From Verrucomicrobiota bacterium (GTDB taxonomy: Bacteria; Verrucomicrobiota; Verrucomicrobiae; Chthoniobacterales; UBA10450), in assembly GCA_005887855.1 (NCBI GenBank), contig VBQB01000089.1, forward strand, positions 1 through 5,014: a stretch of 5,014 nucleotides of DNA, read 5' to 3'. Positions 1 to 5,014 of the stretch are shown here, piece after piece. The position numbers were made by a program, and so were the translations under genes. Every line of letters starts with the position of its first letter. The stretch's first letter is position 1. Below the pieces are notes generated by a model. That model was given only the letters and a program-made list of their open reading frames with translations, made no database searches and had not been told where the DNA came from.

Positions 1-2
1 GA

Positions 3-42
3 TTGACCCGAATCGCCCCAAGCCAGGGAGACGCCGGGTCAA
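3..42. repeat. Inverted repeat TTGACCCG ... CGGGTCAA
   Basis: TTGACCCG at 3-10 is perfectly complementary to CGGGTCAA at 35-42, giving an 8-bp stem around a 24-nt loop. It lies beyond the 3' end of the methyltransferase gene and just before a second, tighter hairpin. There is no T-tract on either side, so it is not a classical terminator. It may be part of a dispersed palindromic element or belong to whatever lies left of the window. Confidence 0.4.
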
Positions 43-45
43 GGA

Positions 46-66
46 GCGGCGGTTTTCAACCGCCGC
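46..66. terminator. Strong GC hairpin, candidate transcription end for the minus-strand genes
   Basis: GCGGCGGTT (46-54) pairs perfectly with AACCGCCGC (58-66) around the 3-nt loop TTC, a 9-bp stem. It sits about 67 bases past the methyltransferase stop, where a terminator of the ferritin-methyltransferase unit would be expected. No run of T follows on either strand, so rho-independent termination is uncertain. A dispersed palindromic repeat or an RNA 3'-end stabiliser is equally possible. Confidence 0.4.
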
Positions 67-92
67 CTAAGACGAACAGCGCTTGTTTCCGA

Positions 93-124
93 TTTAACGT
101 TGTAACGCTTTAGCGATTTAGCGT
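93..124. repeat. Four-unit tandem repeat of period 8 (TTTARCGN)
   Basis: Four consecutive octamers are visible: TTTAACGT, TGTAACGC, TTTAGCGA and TTTAGCGT. They end 9 bases before the last base of the methyltransferase stop codon. The unit resembles the TTTAACG-type runs I associate from memory with intergenic DNA of some Verrucomicrobiota, but no search was possible. No function is evident. Confidence 0.5.
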
Positions 125-132
125 GACGGCAG

Positions 133-900
133 TCATTCCTTCGGTGGCTCCGGCATTTCGTTCACCCCGACGCGCAAGATGAGGGGCCAGACAACCTTCC
201 GCGTTTGTTCGGCATCGCCCCAAGCGTCGCGCAGGTTGTCATCAATCTCTGTCAGTGGATCGCGTTCGTTAGCCGCAATGAATCGTTGTGTCGCGGACCA
301 TGATCGCAAGTAACCAACGAGATGGTCCAAATGCCACTGCGCTATCATTTCGAATGAAGGCGTCTCGATTCCAGCGAATGGGAACTGGAGCTCTTCAAAC
401 TTTTCAACGAGCATGCGTTCCGTTGGCCAAAACGCGCCGACCACCTCCTCATAGTATCGATGATTGACCACCTCGTCGATTGCCGGCGTGATGTGAAAAA
501 ACTTGTAAGCCGATGCTGCGAGCACGCCGTTGTTCTTCAATACGCGTAGCGCTTCTTTGTAAAAGCGTGGCAAATCAAACCAATGCAGCGCTTGCGCGAC
601 CACGATGAGATCAATCGTGCCTGATTCGAGGCCGCTTTCTTCCGCCGGCGCGACGCGGTATTCCACACGCTCGTGTGGCTCCGCGTTTGCGATCTGCTTC
701 TCGCTCGCGTCTGTCGCAATCACTCGCTCGAAGACCGCCGCTAACCCGACCGCCGCCTGCCCATTTCCGGTTGCGCAATCCCACGCCAGAGCGCGACTCG
801 GCGCAATTCTGCCGAGATATTCAAACATCTCGCGCGGATAACGCGGCCGAAACCTCGCGTAATCTGCCGCTTGCTTCGAAAAATGATCCTTGAAACTCAT
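133..900 (-). CDS. Class I SAM-dependent methyltransferase, trans-aconitate methyltransferase (Tmt1/Crg1)-like
   Basis: Cytosolic enzyme of 255 residues predicted to transfer a methyl group from S-adenosylmethionine to a small-molecule acceptor. The N-terminus MSFKDHFSKQAADYARFRP is typical of the family. SAM motif I is W40-DCATGNGQAA (D41, G45, G47), the acidic residue ending strand 2 is D64 in VIATDAS, and the post-motif AQALHWFD (about 102-109) is the hallmark shared with yeast Tmt1/Crg1 homologues. The C-terminal half (about 130-255) is a family-specific cap that probably defines the substrate, which I cannot name. The ATG at 900 was chosen because family similarity begins there. The frame is also open from a GTG at 972, but that adds 24 low-complexity residues. 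An AGGG lies directly against the ATG and a weaker GGA lies six bases away, so the ribosome binding site is poor. It lies 68 bases downstream of ferritin on the same strand and could be cotranscribed. No link between the two functions is evident. Confidence 0.85.
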   Translation of the reverse strand: MSFKDHFSKQAADYARFRPRYPREMFEYLGRIAPSRALAWDCATGNGQAAVGLAAVFERVIATDASEKQIANAEPHERVEYRVAPAEESGLESGTIDLIVVAQALHWFDLPRFYKEALRVLKNNGVLAASAYKFFHITPAIDEVVNHRYYEEVVGAFWPTERMLVEKFEELQFPFAGIETPSFEMIAQWHLDHLVGYLRSWSATQRFIAANERDPLTEIDDNLRDAWGDAEQTRKVVWPLILRVGVNEMPEPPKE

Positions 901-907
901 CCCTATT

Positions 908-955
908 CCGCAATTTTGCTGCGGCCGTCCCTCTGCCGCGCCGCCCCGCGCGGCA
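908..955 (-). other. Two hairpins in the ferritin-methyltransferase gap
   Basis: TGCCGCGC (934-941) pairs perfectly with GCGCGGCA (948-955) around a 6-nt loop. Closer to the methyltransferase, CCGCA (908-912) pairs with TGCGG (920-924) around 7 nt. In the minus-strand transcript the strong stem follows the ferritin stop by about 13 bases, and the weaker stem ends 7 bases before the methyltransferase ATG. No T-tract follows the strong stem, so it may reduce rather than end transcription. The weaker stem could limit initiation of the second gene. Both roles are inference from position. Confidence 0.35.
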
Positions 956-968
956 ACTGGATGCAACG

Positions 969-1481
969 TCACGTTGCCGGCGGTGTCGGCATCGTCCTCA
1001 ATCCAACGCGAGCGAGATATTCATCCGCCTGGAGAAGGTCGGTGCCGGCGCGCTCGATGATCTTGAGCAGATTGTCCATCGAGGAAACTTCCTCGAGCTG
1101 TTCCGTCAGGAACCACTGGAGAAAATTGATTGTGATGTAGTCATTCTTCTTTCGCGCCAATTCCACCAGCCCGTTTATTTGCTGGGTGACATGAATTTCC
1201 TGATCGAGCGACAGTTTCACTGCGTCGCGCGCCGTCTTGAATTTCGATTTCGGCGCATTGATCGCAGGGATCGCTACGCGCCCGCCAGCATCTACAATGT
1301 ATTTGATGAACCGCAGCGCATGCCCTTTTTCTTCCTCCGCCTGCTGGAAAAAATGCTGCGACAACTGCGGCAGCGCCTCCGCCGCAAAATGCGCCGCGAT
1401 CGCGTAATACTGCAACTCCGCGCTGAACTCGTATCCGATTTGCTCATTAATCGCATCGATGACCTTCTGACTTGTAAGCAT
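969..1481 (-). CDS. ftnA: Non-heme bacterial ferritin (FtnA-like)
   Basis: Cytosolic iron-storage protein of 170 residues, predicted to form a 24-subunit cage that oxidises Fe(II) and stores it as a ferric mineral. All ferroxidase residues can be seen by alignment with E. coli FtnA at an offset of one: E18, E51, H54 (EEEKGHA), E95, Q128 and E131 (TEQLEE), plus the conserved Y25. The block NFLQWFLTEQLEE (119-131) is a family signature. Length is close to the usual 165-175. No heme-binding methionine as in bacterioferritin stands out at the expected site. The ATG has a Shine-Dalgarno GTAGG with AGG eight bases upstream. The stop TGA overlaps a GTG of the downstream methyltransferase frame (GTGA), but that GTG is probably not used. 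Upstream DNA contains one clear and one probable broken copy of this gene's leader and first codons. Confidence 0.95.
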   Translation of the reverse strand: MLTSQKVIDAINEQIGYEFSAELQYYAIAAHFAAEALPQLSQHFFQQAEEEKGHALRFIKYIVDAGGRVAIPAINAPKSKFKTARDAVKLSLDQEIHVTQQINGLVELARKKNDYITINFLQWFLTEQLEEVSSMDNLLKIIERAGTDLLQADEYLARVGLRTMPTPPAT

Positions 1482-1489
1482 AACGACAA

Positions 1490-1494
1490 CCTAC
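1490..1494 (-). promoter_or_regulatory. Ferritin Shine-Dalgarno GTAGG, overlapping the stop of a 33-codon upstream frame
   Basis: GTAGG on the minus strand places AGG eight bases before the ferritin ATG. The same GTAGG at the same spacing precedes the broken copy at 1592 (cctac at 1601-1605), and with seven bases precedes the ATG at 1697 (cctac at 1705-1709), which supports it as a real, inherited signal. The TAG that ends the open frame starting at 1592 occupies 1491-1493, inside this site. Confidence 0.6.
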
Positions 1495-1592
1495 GGTAAA
1501 TCCCGGCGATGCAAATCGATCTGCCTGCCACGCCGTAGCCGGGCGAAGGCGGGTTCGTTGATCGCATCGATAACTTTTTGGCTGGTTAACAT
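1491..1592 (-). pseudogene. Broken second ferritin start (13 codons, then REP-like element); also an open 33-codon upstream frame
   Basis: From the ATG at 1592 the minus strand reads MLTSQKVIDAINE, identical to ferritin residues 1-13, then changes abruptly to PAFARLRRGRQ as the frame enters a REP-like hairpin, and stops at TAG (1491-1493). Nine of the 13 codons differ from the intact gene and every difference is synonymous (for example CTT/TTA, ACA/ACC, CAG/CAA, GTC/GTT). Homology continues upstream of the ATG: GTAGG at the same spacing and GATTTGCATC at exactly the same distance (1619-1628 versus 1508-1517). This is best read as the surviving 5' end of a tandem ferritin paralogue that was under selection before its body was lost. 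The 33-residue product has no recognisable fold. Because the stop overlaps the ferritin Shine-Dalgarno, it could still act as a translated leader, but that is inference. Confidence 0.8.
1524..1555. repeat. REP-like palindromic element, copy 1
   Basis: CCTGCC (1524-1529) pairs with GGCGGG (1548-1553) including one G-T pair. Inside it, CGCC (1531-1534) pairs with GGCG (1542-1545), leaving loop GTAGCCG and a small A/AA bulge. Copy 2 at 1660-1692 has the same stems and the same flanking TT, differing only in the loop. On the minus strand the element begins AACCCGCC exactly where ferritin homology of the broken copy ends. The size and fold are those of REP elements that are mobilised by RAYT-type transposases in other bacteria. 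No such gene is in the window. Confidence 0.75.
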
Positions 1593-1628
1593 ACGGAAAT
1601 CCTACAGCCAATTTATGAGATGCAAATC
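1593..1628 (-). other. Leader of the broken ferritin copy, homologous to the intact ferritin leader
   Basis: The minus strand carries GATTTGCATC at 1628-1619 and GTAGG at 1605-1601, both at the same distances from the ATG at 1592 as their counterparts (1517-1508 and 1494-1490) are from the ferritin ATG at 1481. The bases between are only partly alike. CAGCCAAT next to the Shine-Dalgarno recurs in the third leader (AGCCAAT at 1729-1735) but is missing from the intact gene. A promoter for ferritin probably lies in or upstream of these leaders, but no convincing -35/-10 pair was found. Confidence 0.65.
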
Positions 1629-1659
1629 CCAATCGCCTTAGCGCCCAGCCTTGAACTCG

Positions 1660-1692
1660 CCTGCCACGCCGTAGCCTTGGCGAAGGCGGGTT
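1660..1692. repeat. REP-like palindromic element, copy 2
   Basis: This has the same fold as copy 1: CCTGCC (1660-1665) with GGCGGG (1685-1690), inner CGCC (1667-1670) with GGCG (1679-1682), loop GTAGCCTT. The sequence is nearly identical to copy 1 in the same orientation, about 136 bases away. On the minus strand AACCCGCC starts right after ATG-CT of a probable third ferritin start. Two same-direction copies can support recombination or deletion between them and can also form a larger RNA structure. Confidence 0.75.
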
Positions 1693-1757
1693 AGCATGGC
1701 AGAACCTACCGCGGATTACGCAGATTCAAGCCAATGAAATCCCCGGCGACGCAAGAC
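1693..1757 (-). pseudogene. Probable third ferritin leader and start, cut after two codons
   Basis: The minus strand reads GTAGGTT, seven bases, then ATG CTA AC at 1697, before running into REP-like copy 2. Upstream of this, AGCCAAT (1729-1735) matches the leader of the second copy. AAATCCCCGGCGACGCAA (1737-1754) matches AAATCCCGGCGATGCAA of the intact leader (1498-1514) with one inserted base and one transition. A 19-base block (1710-1728, CGCGGATTACGCAGATTCA) is present here only and looks like a small inserted repeat. Too few codons survive to prove ferritin ancestry from protein, so the case rests on the leader. The open frame from 1697 gives 19 residues of no recognisable identity. Confidence 0.45.
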
Positions 1758-1782
1758 GCGATGGTGACGGACGATTGACGGT

Positions 1783-1793
1783 GTGTTAAACAC
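1783..1793. promoter_or_regulatory. Inverted repeat GTGTT-A-AACAC just upstream of mod
   Basis: A perfect 5-bp inverted repeat with a single central A ends five bases before the mod start codon. It contains an in-frame TAA (1787-1789), which closes the mod frame upstream, and a TTAAAC that could be read as a weak -10 box. It could be an operator controlling mod, or chance. No regulator gene is visible. Confidence 0.25.
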
Positions 1794-1798
1794 TTCGC

Positions 1799-3985
1799 GT
1801 GGCAAAGATTGAGGAGCTGGTCCGACAGATTTCAGACGCGAAACTGCGTGATGAAATCGCGTCCGAGATTAAGGAGCTAAAGAAACAGAAGCGGTTCGGG
1901 CTGGTCTTTGAAGAGCATTTGCCGGAGATGCTCAGATTGCCGAAAGCGAAAATTCGTCTCGGGAATTTGGTCGCGAATCGCGATGCCACCGGCAGCGAAG
2001 TTTGGCGCGTGATCGGAATTAACGGCAAGAAAGCGAAATGCCGGCAGCCGGTTACACCGGGAAAATATGACCAGGAAATAATCAAAGAGTTTCGATTAGA
2101 GGAACTCGTGCTTGTTGTCAGTTTTGGCGAACCAATCTATCCGATTCTAACGCCGATTGATCGCGTCCAGCGTGGTGGGCCGGACAAGCCGTGGCACGTG
2201 CTAATTAATGCCGACAACTACCACGCGCTTCAGCTTCTTCTTTATTCGCACGAGCGAAAAGTTGACGTGATCTACATCGACCCTCCGTACAACAACCGTG
2301 CGCGGGATTGGAAATACAACAACGACTATGTCGATCCGACGGACGCATGGCGGCATTCAAAATGGCTTTCAATGATGAAGAAGCGGCTCTTGCTTGCGAA
2401 ACGGCTTCTGAAGCGTGACGGCGTGCTCGCGATTACGATAGATGAAAACGAGGTCTATCACCTCGGAACTCTTCTTGAGCAGCTGTTCCCGTCCCATCTC
2501 CACCAGCAAGTGACGATGGTGATCAACCCGAAAGGAACTGGGAAACTTAACTTCGCGCGCGTCGACGAATACGCACTGTTCTGTATTCCGAACACGGGTA
2601 AGACGATCATATCGGGAAGCAAGCTGCCTAAGGGCTCCGCTCCCATTGAAGACGATCTCGTCAGTGAAGAGGAATTAGCAGACGCGACCGACGAATCCCA
2701 AATCGAACTCGTTGAAGCGGATCAGCGCGAGCTAGAAGTATGGGATAAGCCCTTTCCGCCAGAGGAAACTGACGAGTGGGAGCTGCGCCACGCTCGGCGC
2801 CGTGGCAGCGAGTCTAGCTATCGCCATCAACGCAAGAATCAGTTCTACCCCATCTACGTCGACGTTGCAGAGAAGAAGATTGTACGTGTTGGAGAATCGC
2901 TTTTGCCACTGGAGGCAAAGCCATCATTTGAAAAGAAAGACGCGCTCACGCCGTTGTGGCCGATCGACGAAGAAGGCAACGACCGTTGCTGGCGATTTAT
3001 CCCTACAACCATGCAGAAGCTCGTGGACGCTGGCCGCGTGATTTTGGGCAAATACAACGTGAAACGAGGAACCTGGACGGTCAACCTTTGGGAGCGAAAA
3101 CCTACCGAAAAGAAAGCGAAAACGCTGTGGTGGCAGAAGCCGCACGATGCGGGAACCCATGGCACAACCCTTCTTCATAAAATTCTCGGCGTACGTAATG
3201 CATTCCCATTTCCTAAGTCGATCCACGCCGTCCGCGATACTCTCGCGACCGTGGTTGGGAATCGTCGCGACGCTCTAATCCTCGATTTCTTCGCGGGATC
3301 TGGAACAACCTATCAAGCGACTGCGATGCTTAATGCAGAGGATAACGGCAAACGCCGCTGTATCCTCGTGAGTTATAACGAAGTCCCCGACAAGGCGGCG
3401 AAGACGCTCCAAAAACAAGGATTACATCCGGGCGATCCAGATTTCGAAATGCAAGGAATCTGTGAGGCGGTGACGTGGCCACGGTGCCGGAATGTGACTT
3501 CGGGCCGGCGGCCCGACGGCAAAATCATTGAAGGCAAATACGCGAAAGACACTCCGCTCGCCGGGCGGCCTTACGTCCGTGGTCTTGAGGAAAATATCGA
3601 ATATTTCCGGCTAGACTTTGCCGACCCGTCAGATGTTGAACGCGGCGATGCATTCGAAGGAATTCTGCCGATTTTGTGGCTGATGGCTGGTGCAATCGGT
3701 GAGAGGGACTCGCGAAGAGGTACGACGCCTTGGTTTATTCCGAGACAATCGCCATTCGCGGTGCTGATTCAGGAGACGAAGTTTCGCGAATTTCAAAAAG
3801 AACTCCGAAACCGGAGGGACCTGACAACAATATTCCTGGTCACCGATTCCGACGACAATTTCGATTCCATGCGTCGAGAATTGGGCCAACGATATCACTG
3901 TGTTCAGCTTTACAAGAGCTACCTGGAGAACTTCCGCATTAACACGGTGGATCGACATGCTGCGGGGCATGATGAGGGAATCTGA
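1799..3985 (+). CDS. mod: Type III-like restriction-modification Mod subunit, beta-class N6-adenine DNA methyltransferase
   Basis: DNA methyltransferase of 728 residues that should recognise the target, methylate adenine using SAM and provide specificity to the Res partner. The N-terminus (1-45, KRFGLVFEEHLPE) is typical of Type III Mod proteins. Motif IV D161-PPY-164 precedes D207-GVLAITIDENE, then a target recognition region (about 230-465) with NQFYPIYVD, then motif X (about 469-485) and motif I F498-AGSG-502 with LVSYNE after it. Motif IV before motif I defines the beta class. Residues 284-328 are strongly acidic (20 D/E against 2 basic). Beyond about 530 lies a 200-residue extension with LDFADPSDVERGDAFEGILP, PFAVLIQETKF (from 652) and FLVTDSDD (679-686), ending in YLENFRIN. 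EcoP15I Mod is about 80 residues shorter. The GTG at 1799 is used because it is the first start after the in-frame TAA and keeps the conserved N-terminus. No Shine-Dalgarno is visible. Its stop abuts res in the same frame. The target sequence cannot be told from the protein. Confidence 0.93.
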   Translation: MAKIEELVRQISDAKLRDEIASEIKELKKQKRFGLVFEEHLPEMLRLPKAKIRLGNLVANRDATGSEVWRVIGINGKKAKCRQPVTPGKYDQEIIKEFRLEELVLVVSFGEPIYPILTPIDRVQRGGPDKPWHVLINADNYHALQLLLYSHERKVDVIYIDPPYNNRARDWKYNNDYVDPTDAWRHSKWLSMMKKRLLLAKRLLKRDGVLAITIDENEVYHLGTLLEQLFPSHLHQQVTMVINPKGTGKLNFARVDEYALFCIPNTGKTIISGSKLPKGSAPIEDDLVSEEELADATDESQIELVEADQRELEVWDKPFPPEETDEWELRHARRRGSESSYRHQRKNQFYPIYVDVAEKKIVRVGESLLPLEAKPSFEKKDALTPLWPIDEEGNDRCWRFIPTTMQKLVDAGRVILGKYNVKRGTWTVNLWERKPTEKKAKTLWWQKPHDAGTHGTTLLHKILGVRNAFPFPKSIHAVRDTLATVVGNRRDALILDFFAGSGTTYQATAMLNAEDNGKRRCILVSYNEVPDKAAKTLQKQGLHPGDPDFEMQGICEAVTWPRCRNVTSGRRPDGKIIEGKYAKDTPLAGRPYVRGLEENIEYFRLDFADPSDVERGDAFEGILPILWLMAGAIGERDSRRGTTPWFIPRQSPFAVLIQETKFREFQKELRNRRDLTTIFLVTDSDDNFDSMRRELGQRYHCVQLYKSYLENFRINTVDRHAAGHDEGI
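3974..3978 (+). promoter_or_regulatory. Ribosome binding site for res inside the end of mod
   Basis: GAGGG lies seven bases before the GTG at 3986, within the last codons of mod. It supports the GTG directly after the mod stop as the res start and suggests coupled translation of the two subunits. By contrast mod itself has no visible Shine-Dalgarno. Confidence 0.6.
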
Positions 3986-5014
3986 GTGAAGTTCGAGCTT
4001 AAGAGCTTTCAGGAAGAGAAGCGGCGCGAGTTACAAAACAAACTCAGTGCTGCGCGAGACGAATTTTCCAAGAGTGGCGAGCTTCAGGCAATCGTCCTCA
4101 GCTCTCCGACTGGTTCCGGCAAAACAATTACGATTGGAGCTTTGCTAGAGTCGCTATTTGAAGGCGATGACGATTATCCGGCGCAGCCTGAAGCGCGCGT
4201 GCTTTGGATTTCCGATTCACCGGAATTAAACATCCAAAGCAGAGATAAGCTACTTAAGGCATGCGACACGCCGGATTATGACCACTTAGAAGTGATCAGC
4301 AGCGAGACTTTTGATGAGGAATTTCTTCGCGCCGGAGTCGTTTATTTCATCAACACGCAGCTTCTCGGCAAAGATAAATTGCTGACGCAAGAAGGCGGAG
4401 ATCGTCGCCGATTCACGTTTTGGCAGACCATTGCAAATACGGTCCGCGACTACGGCAACGATTTCCTGCTCGTCATCGACGAAGCGCATCGCGGGATGGG
4501 CTTGAGTGCGCGTGAGCGACAAGCGCGGACGACAACGATTCAAAAGTTCATCAAGGGTTCAAGTGAATATGGGCTGCCGCCCGTTCCACTTATCCTTGGT
4601 ATGAGCGCGACCACTCAACGTTTCGACACTGTATTAGGAGAGACACAACGCACCGTAAGAAAAACGACAATCAGTCCCGAAGAAGTTCGCAGCAGCGGAT
4701 TATTGAAGGATCAAATGGTAGTGGTCGTGCCCGCAGCCGAGGTGAATACCGATATGACGTTGCTTGAAACAGCCGTCCGGCGTTGGCGCGATTTCGAGAA
4801 TACGTGGGACGAATACACCCGCAAAGAGGGAGAGCGCCATGTGCGTCCTGTGTTCGTTATCCAAGTTCAAGATGGAATTCCCGAGCGAAACATTTTGAGT
4901 AGAACGCCATTGGATGAAGTCGTAGAAGTTCTAAGACGAGAGCTTCGTCAGATCAAGCAGGGCGCGCTTGTTCATTGTTTCGACGCGCCTGGCGACATCT
5001 CTTTCGGCGGCGAA
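3986..5014 (+). CDS. res: Type III-like restriction Res subunit, SF2 helicase/translocase, 3' end beyond window
   Basis: The first 343 codons are open to the window edge. The protein should use ATP to act on DNA and, with Mod, cut unmethylated sites. Visible parts are: N-terminal KFELKSFQEEKRREL with a Q-motif-like F8-Q9; Walker A SPTGSGKT at 40-47; motif Ia region VLWISDSPELNIQSRDKL (about 90-107); FINTQLLGKD; Walker B/DEAH D165-EAH-168 in LLVIDEAHRG; and motif III S207-AT-209 in LGMSATTQRF. VRPVFVIQVQDG near 290 is typical of Type III Res proteins. Motifs IV-VI and the C-terminal PD-(D/E)xK nuclease expected in the family lie outside, so whether the enzyme is a full nuclease is not known. 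It starts with GTG directly after the mod TGA and in the same frame, with GAGGG seven bases upstream. No frameshift or internal stop is seen. Confidence 0.92.
   Translation, partial: MKFELKSFQEEKRRELQNKLSAARDEFSKSGELQAIVLSSPTGSGKTITIGALLESLFEGDDDYPAQPEARVLWISDSPELNIQSRDKLLKACDTPDYDHLEVISSETFDEEFLRAGVVYFINTQLLGKDKLLTQEGGDRRRFTFWQTIANTVRDYGNDFLLVIDEAHRGMGLSARERQARTTTIQKFIKGSSEYGLPPVPLILGMSATTQRFDTVLGETQRTVRKTTISPEEVRSSGLLKDQMVVVVPAAEVNTDMTLLETAVRRWRDFENTWDEYTRKEGERHVRPVFVIQVQDGIPERNILSRTPLDEVVEVLRRELRQIKQGALVHCFDAPGDISFGGE

Noticed and set aside
901..972. Extension of the methyltransferase to the GTG at 972, giving a GTGA overlap with the ferritin stop
   Set aside because: The extra 24 residues are low complexity, are encoded across a strong GC hairpin and precede the family-typical MSFKDHF start. 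The overlap is probably chance, though translational coupling cannot be excluded.
1179..1499. Plus-strand frame of 106 codons opposite ferritin
   Set aside because: Arg-rich shadow of the ferritin gene, which has complete catalytic residues on the other strand.
1775..1780. TTGACG as a -35 box for mod
   Set aside because: At normal spacing the -10 box would fall at or inside the mod start codon, and no suitable hexamer is there.
1482..1798. CRISPR array or attachment site from the repeated units
   Set aside because: The repeats are palindromic elements and ferritin leader copies with unequal spacing. There are no regular spacers, cas genes, integrase or tRNA.
2854..3226. Minus-strand frames of about 100 codons inside mod
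   Set aside because: They oppose well-conserved Mod sequence, overlap each other and show no start signal or family motif. They are typical shadows of a long gene.
1799..3985. Phase-variable mod through simple sequence repeats, as in some pathogens
   Set aside because: No homopolymer or short tandem repeat of useful length is visible in or just before mod, and the frame is intact.
3983..3985. UGA recoded as an amino acid, which would fuse mod and res by genetic code
   Set aside because: Ferritin and the methyltransferase also end in TGA at sensible family lengths, and no gene here has an internal TGA, so UGA acts as stop.
4286..4543. 85-codon open frame on the minus strand inside res
   Set aside because: It lies wholly opposite the helicase core with clear Walker B coding on the other strand, and its protein has no recognisable motif.

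Overview
The window looks like a bacterial chromosome segment of moderate to slightly high GC. The best guess, tentative and made from memory of repeat style only, is an environmental (soil-type) Verrucomicrobiota-like bacterium. The clues are short palindromic repeats with a CCCGCCTTCGCC core, a GGCGGTT-TTC-AACCGCC hairpin, period-8 TTTARCG repeats and a GCGGATTACGCAGATT-type motif. No rRNA, tRNA or other taxonomic marker is present.

Layout. Bases 1-132 hold no gene, only two inverted repeats and a four-unit period-8 tandem repeat beyond the 3' end of the first gene. Two minus-strand genes follow: a class I SAM-dependent methyltransferase of the Tmt1/Crg1-like type (133-900) and, upstream of it, an intact non-heme ferritin with all ferroxidase ligands (969-1481). 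The stretch 1482-1798 is the most unusual part. It contains a decayed second ferritin start (Shine-Dalgarno, ATG and 13 codons, differing from the intact gene only by synonymous changes). It probably also contains the leader and start of a third copy. Both broken copies are cut off exactly at a REP-like hairpin. This reads as the wreckage of a tandem ferritin array, possibly now acting as a long leader for the surviving gene.

On the plus strand, 1799-5014 carries a Type III-like restriction-modification operon. The Mod subunit is a complete beta-class N6-adenine DNA methyltransferase of 728 residues, with motif IV DPPY, then the target recognition region, then motif I FAGSG. The Res subunit is a helicase/translocase with Walker A, DEAH and SAT motifs, and it runs off the right edge, so its nuclease domain is not visible. 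mod and res are in the same reading frame and separated by a single TGA, with a good ribosome binding site for res inside the end of mod. Mod would supply recognition and protective methylation, and Mod plus Res would cut unmodified foreign DNA.

The R-M operon itself looks like a known class. What deserves a second look is the ferritin remnant/REP array, the stop-separated in-frame mod-res junction, and the long C-terminal extension of Mod.
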